From Candidatus Abyssobacteria bacterium SURF_5 (GTDB lineage: Bacteria > Abyssobacteria > SURF-5), in contig QZKU01000115.1 in assembly GCA_003598085.1 (NCBI GenBank), positions 1 through 64,000 of the forward strand: 64,000 bases of DNA, given 5' to 3'. The position numbers and the translations under genes were made by a program. A model generated the notes under the pieces. The model had not been told where the DNA came from and searched no databases. It worked only from the letters and a program-made list of their open reading frames with translations. Numbering within the stretch: the stretch's first letter is position 1; every line of letters starts with the position of its first letter. This document shows, piece after piece, positions 7,939 through 15,085 of this stretch.

Positions 7939-8239
7939 GTTAGTCTCTCAGACTTAAGCTGTGAGCTCGGCGGGAGAAGGATGCGCTCCCGCCGAGGCTC
8001 GGCTTTGCATCAGGGACCAGCGCTTAAGCGGCTGGATCATACAAACTCGAGTCTCAAAGGAAAGCGCCTTAAAAAAACCTCGTCACCTTCTCCGTTGGAG
8101 ACGCCATATTCGTCCATTCAAGCCTATACGCAGATTGTACATCAATTTGCTCCACTTTGTTAATAGATTTCTTCAATTGTTCCGCGTCCGATTTTCCCAA
8201 GGTATTGAAATGTGCGAGGAGATGAGAATTCACGGAGAT
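7939..8239. other. Intergenic stretch with a GC-rich hairpin
   Basis: No convincing gene is seen. A 14-bp class inverted repeat, GAGCTCGGCGGGAG (7963-7976) against CTCCCGCCGAGGCTC (7986-8000) with one extra base, follows the Cys-rich peptide gene. It has no T-run on either side, so it could be an RNA stabiliser or a weak terminator between the convergent genes. The remaining 240 bases show nothing recognisable. Confidence 0.5.
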
Positions 8240-8935
8240 TTATGAAAAAGAAAGATGGAAGATATAGACTGTGCAGAAATACAGCCCAATCGCAATGAAG
8301 AGTAAAGCGGTTATGCGGCGTGCCCACAGCTCGAAGGCGGTGATTCGGTTGAACACTTTTCCGACCGAATGCACACCGGACGCTATGAGGATGGCGAACA
8401 GAGCGACGGGCAGAGCCGTGCCGATGCCATAGACCGACGGCAACAAAGCGGTCGATCCGGCGCTGACGGCGAGCGGGATCAGGCTTCCGAAGAACAGCGC
8501 CGCGGATACCGGACAGAACGAGAGCGCGAAAATGATCCCCAATAAAGCCGCGCCGCCGACGCCCATTCTCTCTATTCGGCGTTTGAATGAATCGCTCAGG
8601 CCGATGCCGGGAAGCGAGAAGCGGAAGACGCCCAAAAGGAATAATCCGACCAGAATCAGGACAGGTCCGAGAATCTTGTTCATGTTCGACTGCAAAAAGA
8701 ACGATATCTGAGGCGCGGAAAGCAGGCTCTTTACCAGAAGGGCGCCCAGGAACAGGTATGTGAATGCCCTTCCCAATGTATAGAGGATGCCGCTTGCGAA
8801 CACGTGGCGGGGGCTGCCGACGCGCCTGCCGATATAGGACATTGCGGCGATGTTAGTGGCGAGCGGGCAGGGGCTTATCGACGTCAATATGCCGAGCCAC
8901 AGTGCAGAAAAGGCGCCCAAGACAACTTCAGTCAT
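8240..8935 (-). CDS. DsbD/CcdA-like permease, ArsG-family (aromatic arsenical efflux) candidate
   Basis: A 231-residue polytopic protein with six to seven membrane helices and a Cys in two of them (SPCPLATN, Cys23; LSFCPVSAALFFG), the pattern of DsbD/CcdA/TauE-like transporters. The pairing with a downstream-reading ArsF-like protein matches the arsFG arrangement described in Shewanella, where ArsG exports trivalent aromatic arsenicals. The coding start overlaps the ArsF-like stop by 4 bases. Alternatives are cytochrome c biogenesis (CcdA) or thiol-electron transfer to the periplasmic thioredoxin-fold proteins of this operon. Confidence 0.75.
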   Translation of the reverse strand: MTEVVLGAFSALWLGILTSISPCPLATNIAAMSYIGRRVGSPRHVFASGILYTLGRAFTYLFLGALLVKSLLSAPQISFFLQSNMNKILGPVLILVGLFLLGVFRFSLPGIGLSDSFKRRIERMGVGGAALLGIIFALSFCPVSAALFFGSLIPLAVSAGSTALLPSVYGIGTALPVALFAILIASGVHSVGKVFNRITAFELWARRITALLFIAIGLYFCTVYIFHLSFS

Positions 8936-9456
8936 GAATTACTCTCTTTCAAAAAGTCCGCGGCTTCCGTCTGGATATAAGAGAAGAATTCCTGTTTATT
9001 TCGGACCAACTGCCACACTTTGTCGAGGTTCTTCCATTTTGTTTGCTTACCATCCTGCACAGCGGAGAGAACAACTGATTGCGCGTACAACTGGTAATCG
9101 TTCACGAAATGTTTGTTCTCGGCGACTGTGATATCGATGGAGCGCCAAACGAGCTTGCCCTTCTCCAGTTCTTCCGCAAATTTCTCCTTCAACGCCTCTT
9201 CCGTGTACGCCTCAATCGTGAGGCATGTTCTGCACCGCCTGTTTCCATGGAAATAAGACGCGACAATCTGGTTTGATGCGCTATTATCCTGCGATGTCGT
9301 TTGGTCTTTCCCCGGCAGCGCGTCGTTCGAAGGCCTCGATTGAACCGATTGTTCCGCAGATATGCCTTCGTTGTCCCCGCCGGAAAAGATCAGATAGATG
9401 GAGATTGCGCAGATGGCCAATAGAAAGAGTGTGGTAATTGATTTTATTTTCGTCAC
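8932..9456 (-). CDS. ArsF-like membrane-anchored thiol protein
   Basis: A 174-residue protein starting at GTG 9456 behind AAAGGAG. Residues 6-25 form an N-terminal membrane anchor, then a low-complexity linker, then a thioredoxin-like domain with YFHGNRRCRTC and IEAYTEEAL, the signature of the ArsF family (nitrophenyl-compound nitroreductase subunit in the arsEFG system). The CxxC pair is a likely redox or metal site facing the periplasm. It is translationally coupled to the ArsG-like permease. An obvious ArsE partner is not recognised, so the full nitroreductase role is unproven. Confidence 0.72.
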   Translation of the reverse strand: MTKIKSITTLFLLAICAISIYLIFSGGDNEGISAEQSVQSRPSNDALPGKDQTTSQDNSASNQIVASYFHGNRRCRTCLTIEAYTEEALKEKFAEELEKGKLVWRSIDITVAENKHFVNDYQLYAQSVVLSAVQDGKQTKWKNLDKVWQLVRNKQEFFSYIQTEAADFLKESNS

Positions 9457-9539
9457 GTTACGGCTCCTTTACAGATGCGGCCGCGTCCAAGGCTTCTCTC
9501 GCGTCACAAGACGCCGCCTGTGGACGACGGTCTCCTAAT

Positions 9540-9992
9540 CTATTTCCTTTGGTTGTCGACTCTCAAAACCAGTTCTTCGATTTTGGCGCGCACCGCGTTC
9601 TCGTCCGAGAAATCCTCGCATAGCCAGACCAGCCGGTCGCCCTCGAGCACCACGAGAACCGGGAGCATGATAGCATCGTACTTTTCCATCAGCGGCTTTG
9701 CCGTTTCGTTCTCAAGTTCATAATCGATCGTCTTGAAGCGCATCCGGCTTGAGAAGTCTGCTTTTAATGCCTGCACGATTCCCTCGGCTACCCTGCATTG
9801 TTCGCGGGTGCACGGACAACTCATTTCATTCACGAACAGTATGGCAGAAAGGGCCAGGTCTGACTCATTTTCTCCTGTTTGCGGGCTGCTTCCCGCGGCG
9901 CTTCCCAGCACTGTGCCTTGCTTGCACGCGGTGCCGAAAAGAACGAGAGCAAAAACCATTTCCAACAGCAGAGCGCGCCGAATCAGCCGCAT
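9540..9992 (-). CDS. Thioredoxin-fold lipoprotein
   Basis: A protein of 150 residues from ATG 9992, which overlaps the previous stop (TAATG). A lipobox, LFGTAC, ends at Cys23, so the mature protein should be membrane-attached. The remainder has a thioredoxin-like fold with a Cys-rich motif SCPCTREQC in place of CxxC, followed by AEGIVQALKADF. No exact family is recognised. Position between two other thioredoxin-fold genes suggests an electron relay or thiol chaperone on the periplasmic side of the same system. Confidence 0.7.
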   Translation of the reverse strand: MRLIRRALLLEMVFALVLFGTACKQGTVLGSAAGSSPQTGENESDLALSAILFVNEMSCPCTREQCRVAEGIVQALKADFSSRMRFKTIDYELENETAKPLMEKYDAIMLPVLVVLEGDRLVWLCEDFSDENAVRAKIEELVLRVDNQRK

Positions 9993-10519
9993 TATTCCTT
10001 CCTTTTCTGTGCTTCTTCCTGAAGCCATTTTTTTATCTGCTCCCTTTTCGGAACGCGCCCAACCGATTTGACATCTTTATTGAAAACAAGAGCAGGCGTT
10101 CCAACAGCGCTATACTCGGCGATCTGATTGATGTCGGTGACGTGCTCGACATCGGCTGCAAGCCCGAGCTCGCCGAGCGCCGCCATGACCTCCTGCGTCA
10201 ACTGCTCGCATCTCGGGCAGCCCTGTCCGAGCACCTTGATCGTGAGTCCGGCAGGCTCGTCATCGTCGACCGGTTCGCCCAGGTACCTGCGGTATTCCCG
10301 CAGCAAAGCCCTCTCGTATTTCGTCTCGGCCGCCTGCGGGATGTAATTTTTCATGTTCCGCATCTCCTCGACGAGGGCGCGTTTGAGCGCTCTCTCCGAA
10401 TCAAGGTGACGCCGCCGTACGTTCTCAAAGGCCGTTTCCAGGCTGCGCAATCCGATCGGTTGCCCGTCGACCAGGATGCGAGTGATTTTCGGTTGTACCT
10501 CTTCTTGGCTCATTCTCAT
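9992..10519 (-). CDS. Two-part protein: unknown N-terminal domain plus thioredoxin-like domain
   Basis: A 175-residue soluble protein. Residues 1-90 form a charged, mainly helical region (RSLETAFENVRRRHLDSER) that I do not recognise. Residues 92-170 are a small thioredoxin/glutaredoxin-like domain of the MTH895 type with Cys101-Pro-Arg-Cys104, closely resembling the free 77-residue protein encoded at 11612-11845. The start overlaps the upstream stop (ATGA). The fusion suggests that the unknown domain docks this disulfide carrier to a partner, perhaps the Fe-S protein encoded just upstream. Confidence 0.75.
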   Translation of the reverse strand: MRMSQEEVQPKITRILVDGQPIGLRSLETAFENVRRRHLDSERALKRALVEEMRNMKNYIPQAAETKYERALLREYRRYLGEPVDDDEPAGLTIKVLGQGCPRCEQLTQEVMAALGELGLAADVEHVTDINQIAEYSAVGTPALVFNKDVKSVGRVPKREQIKKWLQEEAQKRKE

Positions 10520-11028
10520 CCAAACCGCTTCAGAAGCTCAGCACGTTTCTGCGGGTCATCACGCAGGGGAGGGCAGTCGTCGGGGCCCGCTTCTCCTGTG
10601 GCGACCGCGGCCGCGAACGCCATGCAGGTCTGCTTTTTGCAGAGACCGCAATTGGTTCGGGGAAGCAGCCGGAAGATATCGAGCGGCTTGAGACTCGAAA
10701 GGCTCCAGGTCGATGGCCGAATTTCCTGCTTCCTCTCGGCCACATCATTCACAAACTGCCGAATCCACTCAAAAACCTCTTGCGCCTCGTCCTCGTCCCT
10801 CAGAGGATTGATGAGGATTTTATCCGGATAGATCGCGAACGTTTTCCCGGATTTCCGGAACCGGAGAAACGGGATATTAGGCTCGTAAATGCACGGCGCG
10901 AACTCGGCGTTCAGGTATGGCAGCAGTTGCGTCAGGTCATCGTCGAAATCGACCTGTGCGACGACGGCCACAGATGACGGCAAACATTCCGGCGTGCTGA
11001 CCGTCAGCTTATATTTTTGAAACAGCAT
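10516..11028 (-). CDS. Fe-S protein with C-terminal NCGLC four-cysteine cluster
   Basis: A 170-residue protein from ATG 11028 (GAGGAG upstream); a longer frame to 11247 runs through repeats and is rejected. The C-terminus has Cys127-x2-Cys130-x4-Cys135-x16-Cys152, the 4Fe-4S motif (PF04060-like) found in the CODH/acetyl-CoA synthase gamma subunit and in RnfB. The first 120 residues are unfamiliar but contain IYPDKILINPLRDEDEA, suggesting a substrate or corrinoid-type interface. It overlaps the next gene by 4 bases. An electron donor role for the adjacent thioredoxin-like proteins is inference. Confidence 0.75.
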   Translation of the reverse strand: MLFQKYKLTVSTPECLPSSVAVVAQVDFDDDLTQLLPYLNAEFAPCIYEPNIPFLRFRKSGKTFAIYPDKILINPLRDEDEAQEVFEWIRQFVNDVAERKQEIRPSTWSLSSLKPLDIFRLLPRTNCGLCKKQTCMAFAAAVATGEAGPDDCPPLRDDPQKRAELLKRFG

Positions 11029-11320
11029 GACATTCTCCTCGTATGCACTCTGAATCGGTGGGGACAGACTCCATTCTATGAATCCACAAACGGAGAATCC
11101 ACAAGCGGGATTCCGTAAATGGAGTAAGCCTCTTCGCTGACATTGATGCTCTTGGGTCAGTCTCTGCCACGGAGAAATCCCCCTTAGTCCCCCTTTCCCA
11201 AAGGGGGAATGACTGCATGCGAGCATTAATGCTGGCTCGAAAGACAATCCCCGGTGTTTTCCGCAAATGGAGTCAGCCCCCTTCGCTCTTGGCCAGTCCC
11301 TGCCGCCTCCGTAAATGAAG
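11029..11320. repeat. Intergenic repeats, including a CCCCCTTT/AAAGGGGG palindromic element
   Basis: A dispersed palindromic element sits at 11177-11210 (CCCCCTTAGT then CCCCCTTTCCCAAAGGGGG); an inverted-orientation relative is at 15753-15787. Around it, a sequence of about 60 bases (CCGTAAATGGAGTAAGCC then CTTCGCT and CAGTCTCTGCC) occurs near 11107-11172 and again near 11258-11310. Small frames here derive from the repeats and are not annotated. Confidence 0.65.
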
Positions 11321-11599
11321 TCAATCGGCGCCGTGCCAGCGGTCCTTCATCTCCTTCAGCATGCTGAGCGGTGGGAACGCGATCGCTTGTGAAGGGCAGA
11401 GGCCGGCGCAATTGCTGCATTGCACGATGCAGTTATAAGGCCGGGCTGCGACAGGCCGCGTGTTCTGTTCGTCCCAGTCGTATGTGTTATGCGGACAAAA
11501 CTCGAAGCAGGTCTTGCAGCCGTCGCATTTCTCATAGTCGACCGTCGGGTACCATGGGATCTTTTCCCGCGGGATGCCTTCCCATTCAAGCTGGTCCAT
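11321..11599 (-). CDS. Dicluster ferredoxin-like protein
   Basis: A 92-residue protein with GTAGGAGAAG before the start. The first cluster motif is CDGCKTCFEFCP, the second CIVQCSNCAGLCP, the latter with an altered spacing (C-x3-C-x2-C-x3-CP). Both are typical of 4Fe-4S electron carriers. The N-terminal MDQLEWEGIPREKIPWYPTV is shared by small ferredoxins found near metal-resistance permeases. It lies 12 bases downstream of the thioredoxin-like gene in the same operon and probably supplies reducing equivalents to it. Confidence 0.85.
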   Translation of the reverse strand: MDQLEWEGIPREKIPWYPTVDYEKCDGCKTCFEFCPHNTYDWDEQNTRPVAARPYNCIVQCSNCAGLCPSQAIAFPPLSMLKEMKDRWHGAD

Positions 11600-11611
11600 T
11601 TCCGTCTTCTC

Positions 11612-11845
11612 CTACTTTTTCAGCCACTTTTCGATGTCGGACGCCTTCGGCACTTTTCCTTCGATTTTTTTCTCGCCGTCAATGAAGACAGCCGGAGTGA
11701 ACATCACGCCTCGGTCCACGATCGTATCGAGGTCGGTGATGTGCTCGATAGCGACATCGATACCCAATTGCTTCACGACCTTCGCGACTTCTTGCTCGGT
11801 TTTCTGGCATTTCGCGCAGCCAGGTCCGAAAATTTCGATTTTCAT
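11612..11845 (-). CDS. Small thioredoxin-like protein (MTH895/TM0996 type)
   Basis: A 77-residue redox-active disulfide protein (GGGAGG upstream). It has GPGCAKCQKTEQEV with Cys10 and Cys13, a cis-Pro region MFTPAVFIDGEKK and the compact fold of the thioredoxin_3 family. Such genes commonly sit beside large DUF318-type permeases, as here, where the permease gene lies 16 bases upstream. A direct role is to reduce or carry thiols for the permease or for the metalloid substrate. Confidence 0.88.
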   Translation of the reverse strand: MKIEIFGPGCAKCQKTEQEVAKVVKQLGIDVAIEHITDLDTIVDRGVMFTPAVFIDGEKKIEGKVPKASDIEKWLKK

Positions 11846-11861
11846 GGATTACCTCCCATTT

Positions 11862-13031
11862 TCACGCGATGACGGCGCCGTAAATCATGCCGCTAATCGT
11901 CGCCATGATTACCACCAGCACGCAGTACACGATTGTTTTTTGCGTCCCGATTACGCTCCGAATCACGAGCATGCTCGGCAGGCTCAATGCAGGCCCCGCC
12001 AGCAGCAAAGCCAGAGACGGGCCCGGCCCCATTCCATTGCCCATCAGTCCCTGCACGATCGGCACTTCTGTCAGCGTGGCGAAATACATGAATGCGCCGG
12101 CTAACGAGGCGAAGAAATTCGCCCACAGGCTGTTTCCGCCGACCACGCCCGCGACGTATCGTGCGGGAATCAGGCCACTATCGACGCCGGGCCGCCCCAG
12201 GAGGAGGCCCGCCGCGAGCACTCCGAAGAACAACAGCGGCATGATCTGTTTGGCGAATCCCCACGTGGTCTCGACCCACTCGGAAAGCTCTTCTTTATTG
12301 AACCACTTCCAGAGGATGATGGATAGCGCGACAGCGAAAGCACCTGTCAGCGGCCAGTGAATGCGATACACGGCATCCCACAAACCCACCGGCTGCGCGG
12401 GTTTGCCCCATGCCGCAAAAACCAGGATCGGAACCATTGCGCCAAAATACATGGCCGTCTGGGCCAGCGGGCGAGCTTCTCCTACAGGAGCTGCCGCGGC
12501 GGCCGCAGCTTTTTTCTCACTCTCTTCCTTCCGATAAATGAAGGCCATGATCAGGCCGATCACAACCGAGAAGATGACGGCGCCCACCGCTCGCGCGAGT
12601 CCCAACTGCCAGCCGAGCACGCGAGCCGTGAGAATGACGGCGAGCACGTTGATTGCCGGGCCGGAGTAGAGGAACGCTATCGCCGGACCGAGCCCCGCGC
12701 CGCGCCGGTGAATGCCGGCGAACAGCGGCAGTATCGTGCACGAGCACACGGCCAGAATGGTCCCCGATACCGACGCCACTCCATAGCTCAGTATCTTGTT
12801 GGCGCCCGCACCGAAGTACTTCATCACCGACGCCTGCGAAACGAAACAGGCGATTGCGCCCGCAATGAAGAACGCCGGCACGAGGCAAAAGAGCACGTGC
12901 TCGCGGGCGTAGTCCTTCACCATGAAGAACGCCTCGGCGAGAGAGCTTTGAAAACGAGGATGTCCTACCGGAAGAAAATATGCGAGAACAAAAGCTCCCA
13001 CAAGCAATGCGAATTTTGTTCGTTCCTTCAT
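11862..13031 (-). CDS. Permease of the ArsP/DUF318 family
   Basis: A 389-residue membrane protein with eight or more helices and the family motif AVCSCTILPLFAGIHRRGAGLGPA, plus GPALSLPSMLVIR in the second half. Two-halved permeases of this family include ArsP, which exports organic arsenicals, and uncharacterised relatives linked with thioredoxins, as here. The adjacent Cys pair in AVCSC could bind a thiophilic substrate. It is the first gene after the ArsR-family gene, with AGAGG before its start. The exact substrate is unknown. Confidence 0.83.
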   Translation of the reverse strand: MKERTKFALLVGAFVLAYFLPVGHPRFQSSLAEAFFMVKDYAREHVLFCLVPAFFIAGAIACFVSQASVMKYFGAGANKILSYGVASVSGTILAVCSCTILPLFAGIHRRGAGLGPAIAFLYSGPAINVLAVILTARVLGWQLGLARAVGAVIFSVVIGLIMAFIYRKEESEKKAAAAAAAPVGEARPLAQTAMYFGAMVPILVFAAWGKPAQPVGLWDAVYRIHWPLTGAFAVALSIILWKWFNKEELSEWVETTWGFAKQIMPLLFFGVLAAGLLLGRPGVDSGLIPARYVAGVVGGNSLWANFFASLAGAFMYFATLTEVPIVQGLMGNGMGPGPSLALLLAGPALSLPSMLVIRSVIGTQKTIVYCVLVVIMATISGMIYGAVIA

Positions 13032-13085
13032 ATCTCACCTCTACTGCCATCTATGGCGAAAGCGCCATGAATCGCCGCAAAAAAA

Positions 13086-13415
13086 TCAGCGCGCCGAAAG
13101 AGCCTCTTGCTGTGCTTTCAGATTCTCTTCCATCACCTGTTCGACGCACTCGAAGAAATTCAGCACGCACGGGCGCGCGAGCCGATAGAAGGATTTCGTG
13201 CCTTCTTTCCGGTCGTCCACCAGCCCGGCCTGCTTGAGGAGCGCCAGATGTTTCGAGACGGTTGACTGGTCGGCGCCGACCAGATCGACGAGATCGCAGA
13301 CGCACATTTCGCCGTGCTCGTTCAGAGCGTCGATCATCAGGAGACGGCTCGGATGCGCCATCGCCTTGAGGATATTGGCGCGCATCTCATAGATTTTCTT
13401 GTTCCTGTTTTTCAT
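13086..13415 (-). CDS. ArsR-family repressor with classical CVC metalloid site
   Basis: A 109-residue repressor with Cys38-Val-Cys40 in EMCVCDLVDLVGADQSTVSKHL, the classical ArsR alpha-3 site that binds As(III)/Sb(III), plus Cys83 and Cys90 near the C-terminus. ATG codons at 13454 and 13427 lie in or before the promoter; 13427 overlaps the -10 box, so 13415 is preferred. That leaves almost no untranslated leader, implying leaderless translation. It precedes the permease operon and should control it. Confidence 0.85.
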   Translation of the reverse strand: MKNRNKKIYEMRANILKAMAHPSRLLMIDALNEHGEMCVCDLVDLVGADQSTVSKHLALLKQAGLVDDRKEGTKSFYRLARPCVLNFFECVEQVMEENLKAQQEALSAR

Positions 13416-13419
13416 ATCA

Positions 13420-13454
13420 ATGGTCATTTTACCATATAACCATGAAAAAGGCAA
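13420..13454 (-). promoter_or_regulatory. Promoter and operator of the CVC-type ArsR gene
   Basis: Minus strand: TTGCCT (13454-13449), 17 bases, TAAAAT (13431-13426). A perfect dyad ATGGT (13420-13424), six bases, ACCAT (13431-13435) covers the -10 and expected start site. The spacing matches the operators at 7186 and 7287. Confidence 0.6.
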
Positions 13455-13617
13455 GAAGAAGATTCGTTCGGTTCACATCGATAGGCTGGAGCCGCTCCGG
13501 CGGTTCGCGCGACAGCCAATAAGTTTTTCTTCTTCAGTCTCGTGCGGCGGGAAGATCGGAATTAGCTCATGTTCAGTCGCGGAAGTCCGTCCATTGATGA
13601 CGGACCTCTCGCCGGAA

Positions 13618-13896
13618 TTATTTCTTTTCTTCGACCAATGTCCCATTGACATACTTGTGAAGAATGCTGGAAACAAACGTCTGATAGGGCAGCCCTTCCT
13701 TGATTGCGCGTTTCTGTAATTCAAGCAGATCTCTTTCGGAAATTCGTATATTGAGTCTCTTGTCCTTTCGCAAAGTGTTTCGCGCGTACCGCATCAGCTC
13801 TTTTTTTCTTCGAGGAAGGTCTTTCACCGGTACGAACTCGCCTTTTTCAAGGCTTTTGACGATTTCATTCTCTTTTTTGGTTAATTTTGTCTTCAT
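13618..13896 (-). CDS. CopG-type (ribbon-helix-helix) antitoxin-like protein
   Basis: A 92-residue, highly charged protein (GGAGAG before the start). The C-terminal half, RLNIRISERDLLELQKRAIKEG then LPYQTFVSSILHKYVNG, is a ribbon-helix-helix dimerisation and DNA-binding domain; the N-terminal part with EFVPVKDLPRRKK is typical of antitoxins that neutralise a toxin encoded just upstream. Here only a short toxin-like remnant precedes it, so the antitoxin appears orphaned. Confidence 0.75.
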   Translation of the reverse strand: MKTKLTKKENEIVKSLEKGEFVPVKDLPRRKKELMRYARNTLRKDKRLNIRISERDLLELQKRAIKEGLPYQTFVSSILHKYVNGTLVEEKK

Positions 13897-14006
13897 TGTT
13901 TCTCTCCAAAGTATTTCTCTGTGGCCTTCCTGCTTGGAATTTTCAGGAACAGTTCATCCTCGGTCTCGACATAGGGGAAGAGATAGGCGTCATCATTAAT
14001 GGATAC
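13893..14006 (-). pseudogene. C-terminal remnant of a toxin-like protein
   Basis: An open frame directly before the antitoxin ends ELFLKIPSRKATEKYFGEKQ and its stop overlaps the antitoxin start (ATGA). The -PSRKAT-KY-G- ending resembles the C-terminus of toxins paired with CopG-like antitoxins. It has no ATG, and its first in-frame stop upstream is that of the ferredoxin gene, so only about 36 residues remain. Family assignment is tentative. Confidence 0.4.
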
Positions 14007-14234
14007 TCAGCATTTGAGCGAGATGGCGCCGGGCTTGCACATGTTTACACATCGCATGCAGCCGTCGCAGAGCAGTGGATGGGTGGCCTGGATGATTACA
14101 TCGCTTGAAGGATTTGCGGGATCGAGCGGGCGGTGCGCCAGCACCTTTGTGGGGCACGCGTTAAGGCATTCGAGGGCGCACTGCGCCGGGGCCCGGCACT
14201 TTTCCATATCTATCGCGATCAGATACTTTCCCAT
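14007..14234 (-). CDS. 4Fe-4S ferredoxin-type protein
   Basis: A protein of about 75 residues starting at MGKYLIAIDMEKC. ATG 14234 is 9 bases from AGGGA and overlaps the preceding stop (TAATG); ATG 14240 is too close to the ribosome site. It has an incomplete first motif, CRAPAQCALECLNACP, and a complete second, CDGCMRCVNMCKPGAI. It probably forms an electron-transfer partner of the larger Fe-S protein translated just before it. Confidence 0.8.
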   Translation of the reverse strand: MGKYLIAIDMEKCRAPAQCALECLNACPTKVLAHRPLDPANPSSDVIIQATHPLLCDGCMRCVNMCKPGAISLKC

Positions 14235-15085
14235 TACCATTCATCCCTTACGGTTTCCACGGTTTCCCTGTCGACCAGGCTGATCGCGCCGCGGGGGCAT
14301 CTCGATCTGCACACCCCGCACCCGAAACAGAGAGAAGGAACGATGATCGCCCGCTGTTCCCGCCGCGAGAACCGCATTGCGCCGAAAGAGCAGGCGGACA
14401 TGCACTGGGGCTTTTCGCGGCAGCCGTTGCAGGCGGAGTAGTCAACCCTGGCGATATAATGGCTTTTCAAAGCAGGCCCGTACAGCCGGGGGAACAGATG
14501 GTTTCTTAATGGCACACAGTAGGGCAACTCGCAGTTGCAGATGTTCATCACATAAGGGATTGGAACGCCGCTGACCCACTGCACGCATCCTCGCTCGCCG
14601 GCCTTCCGAGTGATCTCCTTAGCCTCCTCGGCGTCCACGTACCGGTTATATTCCTTCACGGGAAGCGACTTTTGCGTGATCAGATCACACACCGGCTGGA
14701 AGTGCATGCATACCATCTCGTCAATGCCGCCCCACAACTTTCTGCATTCGCAGATGGTCAGCCCGATCTTGACATCGAAATTCTGCGGGAGTTCGAGCAC
14801 CTTGAGCGCGTCCTCGAGGGGAAGTATCTGCCCGATGATCGAGGATTCGCGATTAAACTCGTTCATGGAGTTTATCAGGTCCGGCGGCGGGTTGAGGCTG
14901 TCGAAGCACGCATCGAGAATCTTGAAACGGCCCATCATTCCCTCGCCGAACGCGAGAGAGAATGTTGCCTCCATCACTCGCTGAAAGAGGGGGTCTTCCC
15001 GCCACGCCTTCCACAGGTCGAAGTTTTTGGGCGTCAGATACCATTTCGTGTTGTCTGAACCATGCTGGCGACAGAATTCACACAT
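14234..15085 (-). CDS. Multi-cysteine protein with C-terminal dicluster ferredoxin domain
   Basis: A 283-residue protein (GGAGGGGG upstream) that starts MCEFCRQHG. The middle region has conserved-looking Cys clusters (GLTICECRK; GERGCVQWVSG; MNICNCELPYC). Residues 216-270 form a ferredoxin domain with CNGCREKPQCMSACSFGAM and CFGCGVCRSRCPRGAI. It resembles uncharacterised 4Fe-4S proteins of anaerobes; no reaction can be assigned. It starts the minus-strand redox island, and the coupled small ferredoxin implies a two-component electron-transfer module. Confidence 0.75.
   Translation of the reverse strand: MCEFCRQHGSDNTKWYLTPKNFDLWKAWREDPLFQRVMEATFSLAFGEGMMGRFKILDACFDSLNPPPDLINSMNEFNRESSIIGQILPLEDALKVLELPQNFDVKIGLTICECRKLWGGIDEMVCMHFQPVCDLITQKSLPVKEYNRYVDAEEAKEITRKAGERGCVQWVSGVPIPYVMNICNCELPYCVPLRNHLFPRLYGPALKSHYIARVDYSACNGCREKPQCMSACSFGAMRFSRREQRAIIVPSLCFGCGVCRSRCPRGAISLVDRETVETVRDEW

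Noticed and set aside
11009-11420. Small minus-strand frames in the repeat region after the ferredoxin gene
   Set aside because: They are translations of dispersed repeats and have no ribosome sites; the 10516-11028 gene is therefore started at 11028 and not extended through them.
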